Source of the DNA: Strigops habroptila
Lineage: Eukaryota > Chordata > Aves > Psittaciformes > Psittacidae
Assembly (NCBI RefSeq): GCF_004027225.2
Contig: NC_044277.2
Span: 37,745,812-37,809,811 of the forward strand
Direction: 5' to 3'
DNA length: 64,000 nt
Under the pieces are notes generated by a model. It saw only the letters and a program-made list of their open reading frames with translations. It did not search any database and was not told where the DNA came from. The translations under genes were made by a program, and so were the position numbers. Below are positions 51,101 through 61,140 of the stretch, one piece after another (within the stretch, counting starts at the first letter, position 1; each line of letters starts with the position of its first letter).

Positions 51101-54100
51101 TAGAGGCTGCTATCGTGACATCCCTTATTGCAAACCCCATTCCAAACTCTAACATGGCTGCGTACATTTTCTCTCTGCTGTGAGAGAAGAGCTCGTGTAA
51201 TCACTTAAGAGATGGCACTTCTGAAGAGAATTGAAACCCGGGTTTGAGCACACCAAGATGGATGGTCTTGTCTCTTGCCGCGATTTGCTTCAGTTGTACA
51301 TGATTTTCTAATTTCTGCCATGATCGCTGCTGGCACTCTGCTTGCATCTTACTTCACTTCCCTGGTGCCTTGGTTTTCCTGTTTGCTTTTCCTTGGCACT
51401 TTACCCTAACCACTAGGCCTGACTGCTTTTCTAAGACCTGTTACTTGTGGAAGAAGCTGAGAAAGGAGATACCTTGTTCTGTCATTTTCCACACTGAGTG
51501 CTTGAGTCAAGACCAGTCCTTAGGTTGGCCCCGGTGCATGAGTGAAGACTCTTGCGTTATAATAGCTTTCTAATGCTAAACCCAAAATTTTATGTTATTT
51601 GTGCTAATGGTGCACTCATGACTCTTAAGAGGTAAAGGATGAAACTTGTAGATCATCTAAGAGCTGAAAACCTTTGAAGGCTTGTATAAGCATTTTCTGT
51701 CATGCCTGAGTGCTTCACAGGAACAAATAATTTAATCTTTAAAACATCAATACAAGGGAGACAAGTTCTGCTATTGCAAACAAACTGGTAGAAAACAAGT
51801 TCAAAGGGATTAAATTGTTTGGCCATGGTCACACATGATGCCTTTTTCAGAACTAACAGAGAACTGACTCATGATTCCTAGGTGCTTGAATTCTAAGACT
51901 TTCAGACTGAAATACCTAACTTAGTCTGTAAATCCCAGTGTAGCAATTTAACCCCCAAGGCTATCTGATGCCCTAGTCTGTAGACTACATGTTGGCAATG
52001 AGAGAGTCTCACCGGTCATTCCTCCCTTTTTGCTGTGCCAGCATTAACCACATAATGAACTGGACTGGGGAAGAGTTAAAGTTTAACAAAATTTAGGGAG
52101 TTTATGGAACTATGGGAGAGGAGAAAAGTATAACACCATTATGCAATGTGCAGACTAGCAATTCAAAAGAAAACTGTTGGAGGTGCATAATGAAGTTTAT
52201 TATTTCAGTGGAAGCTTAGCCAACATTACGGGAAAAAGCCTGACTGAGTTTCCTAGAGGAGTGTAGTATGGAAGAGCAGCTGCTCACTGGAGAACAGTCA
52301 AGATTATGGCTTAAGAAGATAAAACACAGCTGCAGATTCTCATCTCTTTAGAGGCCCTTAGCTTTGAAACAGAGAGGGATTCAAAACAGTTGCTAATAAA
52401 ACTTAGTAAATTAGCAGGGAAGGAGTGCTTTTTATTCTACCTTCATTAGAGAATCTATTGTTGAAAATTAGATCAGTGATTTAAATCCTTCTACATACAA
52501 ACAGTCTGGGTTTAAATCCAAGACAACAGATTGCCGCCAACACTGTGGAATTGGACATGCTTATATTAAATGCTTAGTCATATAAATAACACTTCCAGAA
52601 TTAAATGCTTAACCCATAACACTTTGTGTTTTCTGTCTTCTTGATGGCATTGCTAGTCTGTAATATCACCAGCTATTCATCAAGGGCCAGTCCTTTTTCC
52701 GAGCTTCATGCTTTCTAACTGTGGAGCTATAAAGGAGCTATAAAAGCACATGCAAACACATACCCACAACCTGCTCAGGCTGGCAAGAATCCAGAGTAAA
52801 AGCAGGCTGGAGAGTCCTGCGCTGAAGTCCTTGCTTTTTCCTTCCTGGCCTTCATAGTTCAAGGGAAGGAAAAAGAAAAACTTGAATGTGTATTTGTTCC
52901 TGTTAGCACAGGTAAAGGCAGACCCAGGGCACCTCAGCCTACATGTTTGCTGGGGCCAGACGTGGTATCAGGGAACAATAACCCGCTCTGTGGTGCTCCT
53001 TGCTTCATGCACTGAGCGGAAACTTGGTACAGTGAAGAGTCTGACCTATGAATCTGACAGTAATAACTGTGTAGCTTTTTATTTTCTTATTGATTAGGTT
53101 GATGGCAAAAGGGATAGAAACAAGGGTATTTTGTCTTTTTCATTCCTTTTCTTAGCTTGCATACTTCTGTTACATGTGGAAAAACGTTAATTTTTGATTA
53201 ATTCCTGTTTTCATCTCCTGTGCCTGCCAGTAGAAATAAGCAGTGCCTGTGCTTTCAGACGGGAAGAAAAAAATAAATACACACAAATTATGAATTACAG
53301 CATCCTCAGATTCCCCTGCACCCTTCAATGTATTGCCAATGGTTTTGCTAAGAAGCAGGCAAGCTGATGTTGCATGTCAGCAACTTCCATGGGCAAATGA
53401 GGAGGTATTTTGATCTTCTATTCAAGGCCTGAACAAAAAGGGTCTACATGGGGTTTGCAAAGCTTTCTGGAGACTAGTGTCCTTCATAGAAACTTAAGAT
53501 AGGTAAAGACATTGGCATAGTTGTGTTAACCATGAAGATAGTTTATGCCTCCCTGCGAGTGCTGAGAACTGCTGTGGTGGTCAGCTTTGTGTCATCCTCC
53601 ATGTATTCCCTTCTTGTTTCCTAACCTTGTATACAGTGGAAGTGAAGCGTCTCCCTGAAGAGTTAGTCTGTCTCTGGTTAGAACAGAGACACAGGATTTC
53701 ACCTGTTTTTCCTTTTTTAATTATGTTTAATTTTTTTGTTTTATTTTGTTTAAAAACCTTTTGGCTTCTTTTGTCAGAACAGAAACACGAGTACTCGGGT
53801 GGATTTGTTATGGTTCCCATCACTTCTTAGCTTCTGTTTGTAACTGTAGTCTTCTGAATCTTTCCATATATGTCAGTACTTCCTGCTGTCAATTTCATTT
53901 CTTCAATGGGCCGGTAGTTCTTTGTCTTATATGAAATGAGGCTACTGCATGTGATTAGACTGTTCAAAGGGAACACGGATTCCTGCTTACTATTAGGTGT
54001 TCCAATGTTTGTAGTATTCTTTTTCAGTATGGGTTACCAACATAGATAATTCTTTAAACAGCGATTTGCCGCAGCAACTGCCAGAGTATTGCCTGAGATG

Positions 54101-57100
54101 CTGCAAATAGTTCAGTAGTCACACTGTTCCTTGCCTTTTCAGTGGCACACCTGAAGGTATGCCACACAATTGCCTAGGCTACTTTTGCTGTTGCTTGGTT
54201 GGCATTTTGGAAAGAGAATAGATTTTGGAAGGTGTCTCTGCAAACCTTCCATTTATGATCCAATTAAAATAATTTTATTTACTGTCATGTTACAGTTTTG
54301 CCCTCTTTCAAAGATGTTCGTGGAGAGAACACCAGTCAGCAAGCGTTCTGGACTACTCTGATGTCCCAGTCAAGTATCTGTTCTGCATGTTTTAGGTGTG
54401 AGTTTAGTTTTTGAGCTGAGACACGTAATACTTCACACTGTGACTGCAAAATTGTTTAAACAGTGTCTCCAAGATACCTTGGACTCTGCTCCAACTTGAT
54501 TTGTTTGTACCTAATTTCTCTGATTTTAGATTACAGACTTCTTTGTTCAGGGAATGTCATCGTGTTCTGTACAAACTTAGAGCCTGATGGTTAACCCACA
54601 GACTAGACCTGCTAGATCTTCAACACTTTCAATAAATGGTAACACGCAGAAGTTCAGCAGAAGCTGGGCTTTCCCTTCTCCCACATTATATTAATTAGCA
54701 GGTTTTTAACGCTAACAGTGCTGTCAACGGTGTTTCTTGGTGCTGCTTTCAGCTTGTCTCAGTGCTGAAGTTAGCATTGCTTTTAAAGATAGGCAAAGAG
54801 TTCCCTTTTCGTATTTTTTTTTTTTATGGCAAGGATCTATGTATGAAATTTTGAAGATTTAATTTCTGCTGAAATTCAGCAACATTTTGGCACCTGTCCA
54901 CAACAGAAACCTTGAAAAATTCAAGTCTACAGGCATAAACCAAGTACACTGATTAAGAACCTAACTCCCTTGCATACTTCCTAATCTTCTTCTTGATTTT
55001 GCCCAGAGTTCATGATCTAGTAATTTGCTTTTATTTGCTTTTGCATTTTCAAAGGAAGCATATTTACCTTGACTGAACTTTAGTGTTTAACCATGCAGGC
55101 TTTGTTAAGGGTTTATGGGGTTTTGGTTTTTTTTTTGTGGCATGGGGTATGTACACATACTCCTGCTTCTCCTGAGATATTTTCAAACATCCTCTGTATC
55201 ATTTCCATTAACTTTAATTTCCTAAACCTCTCCTTCAGGCTGTTAATAACTAACTTTCTTTTTTCTTAATCACTTTTCTTGAAGCTGTGTGCCCTGGTCA
55301 TATCCTTGGTTCAGTCCCCTTGTGAGGATTTGGAACTTAATTACTGTATGTTATGGTCACTGCCAACAGCTTAGTCAATTGCTTCCTGAAACAATTCAGT
55401 GCCAAGTCAAGTATCAAGTCATAAATTCTTGTGTGCATGTATAATAGCAAGACACAATTTTTCCACATTTTGTCCTCCTGTGATGTTGTTTATGAAATAT
55501 TTGTTGAAATTACGCATCGTTATTGTACAAGTGGGTTGTGTTGCCTTCCACTATTACTAGCTGAAATCCTCAGCTTCATTTCATCCCTCTCAATCCAGGA
55601 AAAAGACTTTATGCTGGCCCTAGTTAGGTAGCCAGAGTTTCCCATTTGTACTGTTCCCTCCTCAGCTTTTACGGCATATTGTGAATGAAACTGGAATATA
55701 GTGATCTCTAACAAACTTGGGCAAGTTCAGGACAACAGTTCTTAGATCTACAATCTTTAGCAGAGCAGCTCTAAAGCTGCTTTGGTTTACCTTAGGGATA
55801 TAGATTCATCCCTGAGATGGTGTTTATGTGGAATCAAAACAGAATTTCAGCTCCACTCTCTTCTCAGCAGTGACAGAAATATGGCAAAAAGAAATATGCT
55901 CAAAATTTCCAGACTAACATGTTTTAGATGCAGCTCTGGTTAAGAAGTGGTGATGCAATATTTACCTATTCATCTTCTGAAATATAGCCTATTGGAATTG
56001 AAATAAGACTTGGGAATATATAAGAGCACTAATGTATGTCCCATCCTTAGATCCCTTTTTGTTCTGTGACATTACGAGACTAAGCAGACTTTTCTGGAGC
56101 TTGTGATTGCTAGTTGCACAGCTAACAAGAAGTAGCTGCATAACCTAGTTTGGTCAAAGGAACAAAGCTTTCCAGAAGATTAATTTACATGTGATGCAGA
56201 ATGTGTTGAAGAAAGCAGCTTTTGTAATAATTAGCTCCTTAGTAAAGAGTAAGAGTATAGAGAGTGGAAAAAGTACAATGGGTGGTTGCAACAGCAGCAT
56301 AGATTCAAGCAAGCCTGGTGGTGATAGTATCACAATCTGATGTTCTAATAGGTTAATGTACAGGTCTGAAGAGGAATTTTTTTTAAATTACCATTTTCTA
56401 TTGTGTGTAGAGCATAAACAGGAGCCAACTGAACAAAAGGACCCCTATGTCACAACCTTTTGCAATATGGCCTTATGGTTGCCAATGAGGTTGAGGCAGG
56501 ACCTACACCCAGGCTGGGCAGGTGTTCCATGTGGCCTCCTTCTGCCTCAACTCTGGGTGGTTTTATCCCACAGAAGTCCCCTGTGGGGCCTGGGTCTGGT
56601 GAGGTTTTGTTGATATGTTTCCCCTTGACTCCATTGGTGCTTTCTTCCCAACTGCCTGGCACAGCCCGTGGAAACCCTATACATTGAACAGTGTTTTATA
56701 GGGATCCCAGTAACAAATTAGGGTTTCAGTAGTTTAGCAGCAAGCATTCATAAAGAAAGCAGTAATAGTATGTGGACTCCTTTTTATGGTAGGAAGTCAT
56801 TCCAGAGTGTGCAGATTTATGGCAAATTTGTGACATTGAGATTATATGAGTGCAGAAACATTGGAGCAGAGTCCTCCTTCTCCTCTTACCATTAATCAGA
56901 TATGTCATAACAAAAGATGAGCTGTGATATATTTCAGAGTATATTTTCCTATAGGCGATGAGCTTGTCTCATGTTTGCTCTGGCACTTGGGTGACAGATG
57001 CACACTAGCATGTTGCAGTAAGGGACAGAGCTAGTAGCAACATTTCTGACATTGAAAGAGTCAGGTAAGCTAGGGTGAAAGTAAGCTTAGAGGTGAAACA

Positions 57101-57249
57101 TGGTCATTCACATAGGTGGGTGACTGAGGGGGTCTGAGAAAGAAGGGTCATTCAGGAGTCAGTCAAGAGGTGTCACTCTGGTGGTCATGGGCAATTCATG
57201 CCTGGGCTCCTGAACAGAGATTCCTGGGAGTGTGAAAGGGCAAAAGGCG

Positions 57250-57425
57250 AGGGACACAGGTTTCGATAAGAGAGATTCTGATTAGGTACAAGGAGAAAAA
57301 GATCCTTTACTACGGGGGAGGTTAGGCATAGAGCAGGTTACCCAGAGAAGTTGTAGGATCTCCATTGCTGGAGATACGCAAACTTAGTCAGAGAAGGCCC
57401 TAAGCAACCTGATCTCATGTTGCTT
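57250..57425 (+). mobile_element. Old CR1 3' fragment
   Basis: Diverged CR1 signals appear in order: a GATTAGGTACAAGGAGAAA-like segment, then 'AGCAGGTTACCCAGAGAAGTTGTAGGATCTCC' wording typical of the CR1 3' region (cut by short differences), then GGAGATACGCAAACT and AAGCAACCTGATCT. No terminal repeat remains. It is more decayed than the other copies. Confidence 0.7.
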
Positions 57426-58877
57426 TGATCAAAGCATGATCTCATGATGACTTTGAATTAGTAGCTAACTTTGAAGTTGGTGCTGCTGTGAATGGGGGAA
57501 GGAGGCAGTTGAACTTTAGAGGCCACTGCCAACATAAATTATCCTGTCATTGTATGTTTTTATGTGTGGGCTGGGAATAAAGTAAGATCAGCAACAGAGC
57601 TTAAAGGACCATTTTTGCTCTCAGTGAGCTTAGGACCCTGCATATTTCCACAGAGCAGGCAGTGCCCCAGACAGGGGAATAATGTACGTGTTTTTGCAAC
57701 TTGGTTTTTATTAGAGAGCAACTGGCTTTCAGAACAGAGAAATGTGCTAGGTCATATACAGTAACTCTGATTCCTGCCAAAATCTGTCATCCCAGGGGCT
57801 GATTCTGTGTAAAAATCTAGCATCCCAGGCCTTTTCTTTTTTGTATTGACGCAGAGATTTGTGTAGTAGAGAAAGGAATGGATTCAAGTGTAGGGTTTTC
57901 TTTTGTTTATTGATTTTAAAGCCAGAATCTCAGGTCTTTACTCAGTTTTGAGTGTTGCTTTGAGACAGGCCCCTTGTTCATGACAGTGTCAGCTTTTCCT
58001 AAGCAAGGACATTAGGACTGGGATCAGTAGCCTTTTGGTTGAGTGGGAACTGGATGAAAATTGGGAAGATTCTCAGGTTCAATGCAGGATAATCTTTCTG
58101 TGGGGCTTGATCTGCTACCTGGAATAATTTCTTAATCTTTCCTGTGAAGAAGAGTCCCTCCAGCTCCCTTCACAGAACAAATCTACTTTATCAGCGCTTT
58201 ATTATTGTTTGTCTTCATGAGTTTACAGCTTTCCTGATTTTAAGGAAGTCTCTGCTACAATTCTTGGATTTACAGCTGGTATGTTAAAAGGCTCCAAATT
58301 TGTCTAAGAGAAAAATGGATTTTTTGAATGCTCAAAGGCGTTTCTCACAGTTTTCTGATTATTTATTGTAAAAATATACAGTCTGGCATGCTGAGCCAGA
58401 TACCGATAATCAGTGACAGCATAGCTGACTCATTTTGGTTGTATAGAACCATCATAACTAATGAGTATCAAAACATTAGCTAACAAGTTGAGCAGAGTCT
58501 CTCCTGCTCTGCTGACGTGCAGCTTGTTTGTGCTCTGAATGAAAGCCACACAATGGTAAGCTGCCAACACACTGCAGCTGATTATTTAAAAACCCCACAT
58601 GGTTATGTTCATATCAGAGACTGGCGCCCCTTGTGAGTATGCACTTTTTATGTAGCTGTCTCAAATCAACGTGAAACTGAAGGTTACCCAAAATACGGAG
58701 CATTAATCTAATAAGCCTCTCTTGCTATTGCTACTTGTAAGGTACAGATGCATGGGTATGAAGTTGTCAGTGTGTGTGGGCATTATATTGCATTGACAGT
58801 TTCAAGATTTGTAAGAGCACTTGAGTCTGTCCTCTGTGCACATCTGATTCCCATAAAATATTAACAAGAGTTATAGG

Positions 58878-59069
58878 CCACGTTGTTTGTGGACTCTACT
58901 CTCTAGAGTTCAAATTTTGTAATGTTTGTAGACTTTTTGCCATCTTTTTTTTTAACTGTTATCTGATGTTTTCATCTGATGTCATTTTACAAACAAAACC
59001 AGAGCCAACAAAAGGCAGAACAGCTCCAGAGAACCACACAAACACACAGGATAAACCACGACTTGCAAC
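58878..59069 (+). repeat. Left arm of a 192-bp inverted repeat
   Basis: This segment is the reverse complement of 59993-60184 over its full 192 bp with one mismatch (C/T inside ACAAACACACAGG versus ACAAATACACAGG). Even the 9-base T-run matches in length. The arms begin with CCACGTTGTTTGTGGACTC and end with ACCACGACTTGCAAC. Identity stops sharply at both ends. It contains no terminal motif of a known DNA transposon and no coding sequence. It lies within CA8 intron 3. Confidence 0.98.
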
Positions 59070-59992
59070 GCTTTGCTACACTCAGGCCTTTCCACTTGTT
59101 AATATTTCTCCTTCTGAATCACTTTTTTGTGTGCTTACCCAGCCCCCATCTGAGCTACATTTTTCCTGCTCTGTAGAAGAATTAATTTGATTTGACTTCC
59201 ATTTATTTAAGTGCATGTTGACAACCATTTATTTATTTCAGCGTGCATGTATGGGCTTATCAGAGAGCAAAAGATGTGGAGCCTGTTGGCATGTTGTTAG
59301 GAAATATTATGGTATTAATTATTATTTTCCATTAGGTTGCCTGTCTAATTTCAGTTTGTAAATCCCTAATGACAGAACCTTTTCTGTGAATAGCTATTCC
59401 AAATATCACCTTCCTTCAGAACATGGGAATGTAATAAATTTGCTGCTGGATCAGGCCAGTGGGTCATCCAGTATGCTATCTTTAGCAGTGTCAGAGATGA
59501 TGTACAGGGAGAGGGCATGAGTGTGACCACTTTTTGTCGTAGTCCCTAGTCATCTACCATCATAGGACTAGGAGTGCTAGAGGCAGCACCTCAGCTGTTC
59601 TCTCTAGTGTCTAGTTTTGGACTTGTCCATAACTTGCCTAATGCATTTATGAAGCTGCTGATACTGTTTGGGACCACAGTGCTTATGACAGCAAGTTTAC
59701 AACCTGCTGTGTAAAAAATAGATCACCAATCCACTTTAATTATTGCCACATCTAAGGAAGTAGCACAGCGAGATCTTAAACACAGATGACAAGCCCGTTC
59801 TACCTTGGGCTTTAGCAACCCAGTACAAAATGATAATTCTTGTTCCAAGGAGCCTACTATATATTTTAAGCATCCTTGAGCAAAACCTCAAAGTTACAGA
59901 AACCATTGGACCGGAAAGTGCTGACTGCCTGTTTCAGTACCTTTAGTAATGTTGGTTACTAAACCTGAACTTAGTCTTAGACTTGCAACCAT
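59070..59992. other. Spacer between the inverted-repeat arms
   Basis: A 923-bp spacer. The first third (about 59190-59345) is AT-rich with TAATTA-like motifs. The middle and end resemble an old dispersed amniote repeat, annotated at 59445-59760. The last 40 bp contain a sequence that is duplicated just beyond the right arm. Confidence 0.8.
59445..59760 (+). repeat. Probable ancient amniote interspersed repeat
   Basis: The order of motifs GCTGGATCAGGCCAGTGGGTC, then ATCCAGTATGCTATCTTTAGCAGTG, then a GGACTTGTCCATAACTTGCC-like segment, then TTACAACCTGCTGTGTAAAAAATA, resembles a dispersed repeat common in turtle and crocodilian genomes. In those genomes it reads roughly 'ggatcagaccaatggtccatctagtcc...' and later '...tccatgaacttatctag...'. 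The recognition comes from memory of that family and is not database-tested. This copy is strongly diverged. Confidence 0.4.
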
Positions 59993-60297
59993 GTTGCAAG
60001 TCGTGGTTTATCCTGTGTATTTGTGTGGTTCTCTGGAGCTGTTCTGCCTTTTGTTGGCTCTGGTTTTGTTTGTAAAATGACATCAGATGAAAACATCAGA
60101 TAACAGTTAAAAAAAAAGATGGCAAAAAGTCTACAAACATTACAAAATTTGAACTCTAGAGAGTAGAGTCCACAAACAACGTGGTTTTGAACTTAGTTGG
60201 TTACTAAACCTGAACCTAGTCTAGTCTACTAAACCTGAACTTAGACTACAGGGAAGTGTCTTCCCTGTAGACACTTAGTCTAGTGTCTACAGTAGTC
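59951..60297. repeat. Duplication and hairpin cluster around the right inverted-repeat arm
   Basis: GTTGGTTACTAAACCTGAAC plus TTAGTCT at 59951-59977 recurs at 60196-60222 with one mismatch, and part recurs a third time at 60227-60249 (TACTAAACCTGAACTTAG). Three perfect or near-perfect hairpins lie here. The first is ACTTGCAAC-CAT-GTTGCAAGT at 59981-60001, whose right half is the start of the right arm. The second is CTACAGGGAAG-TGT-CTTCCCTGTAG at 60246-60270. The third is GTAGACACT-TAGTCT-AGTGTCTAC at 60267-60290. The pattern is what template switching during replication would leave. Confidence 0.9.
59993..60184 (-). repeat. Right arm of the 192-bp inverted repeat
   Basis: Reverse complement of 58878-59069 at 191 of 192 positions. 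Its first nine bases (GTTGCAAGT) also form a local hairpin with the ACTTGCAAC immediately upstream at 59981-59989. That makes the entry point of this arm a plausible template-switch junction. Its far end is followed by a copy of sequence found just before the arm. Confidence 0.98.
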
Positions 60298-60330
60298 ATA
60301 AGTACATCCCTCTCTGTGTTTGTGTTATGT

Positions 60331-61140
60331 TGTTTTTTTTTTTCAGTAGACCACCCTGACCTCTATTGAGCTGGTAGAAAGGAAGGAGGCCTGGAGGGGA
60401 TGCAGAGACCTAAAGATACTCTTAAAATGCATAGTAGGTGTGTTCCTTGGAAAGCAGTTCCAGCTACAGGGTTTTTTGCACTGTGGCCCCCCGCTTTAAG
60501 CGGTAGCTAAGTGTATTTTGCAGTATGTCTTCCTGTCAGGCTGTTTATGCTGCTGCACAGACTAATTCTAGACCTCTTAACGTTTTACAGTACTACACAG
60601 AAGTTTTGATGTCATTTTTCTAGGTGCTCTATAGCCTTATCATAGGAAAATCTTTGTCCTGATAAGCCTGCTGCCTAAGACAGGACAGCAGTCTGTGGAT
60701 AAACTGGAGTCATTGCTGGTATGGCCTGAAGCGCTTGCTCATTTTCCTCTTGCTGGGGCTCTGCATTTTCCTTTAAAATCTTCAGAAAAAAACCCATTGT
60801 TGTCAGAATGCTGACAAACATCAGATTAGACTTCACCTCCAAAGGAGTGTAACACACTGAAAGCCACAGTAGCTTTAGCCAAGACCCGCCTGTTGACACA
60901 GTCAAAGTCATGGTGTCTTTACATTTGGCGATCGCCCTCAGCGCTATTGTTCCAGCCACCAAAGGACAAGCTTGCTTTGACATGTCCAACCAACCGCGTC
61001 GCAGTGCCATGCTGCGCTGTTCTCGCTGCACCAAGGGCATTGCCATCCCGACTGCGAGTCACCCCAGCGCTTTTCTTTCGCGTTTGCTCCTTAACGTCAG
61101 GATTTAGGTGAGAACTGTGGGGCTCCCCGCGCCCCCTCTA
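60331..61140 (-). other. Antisense CpG-rich block with an unidentified 123-codon ORF and an A-tract
   Basis: On the minus strand a frame opens with ATG at 61046 and stops at 60675, encoding 123 residues not recognised as any family. It begins MAMPLVQREQRSMALRRGWL. A hydrophobic stretch lies around residues 63-90 (LLWLSVCY and LMFVSILTTMGFFL), and an acidic Gln/Glu-rich stretch follows (AEPQQEENEQ). The upstream half (60920-61140) is CpG-dense in contrast to the surrounding intron. An 11-base A-tract on the minus strand (60343-60333) lies about 330 bp after the stop, with an AATAGA 22 bases before it but no AATAAA nearby. It could be a nested gene, a retrocopy or chance. Nothing here shows it is expressed. 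Confidence 0.3.

Larger units (their letters stand above)
43549..58877 (+). other. CA8: CA8 intron 3, first 15.3 kb
   Basis: Begins with GTAAGAG. AT-rich, with three CR1 remnants and one 19-bp tandem duplication annotated separately. No exon or RNA gene was recognised on either strand. Short ORFs, including those near 45535-45819, 49815-50234 and 56356-56687, have no known domain and are taken as chance. A patch at about 56480-56690 is GC-richer and may be an unrecognised old repeat. Confidence 0.75.
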
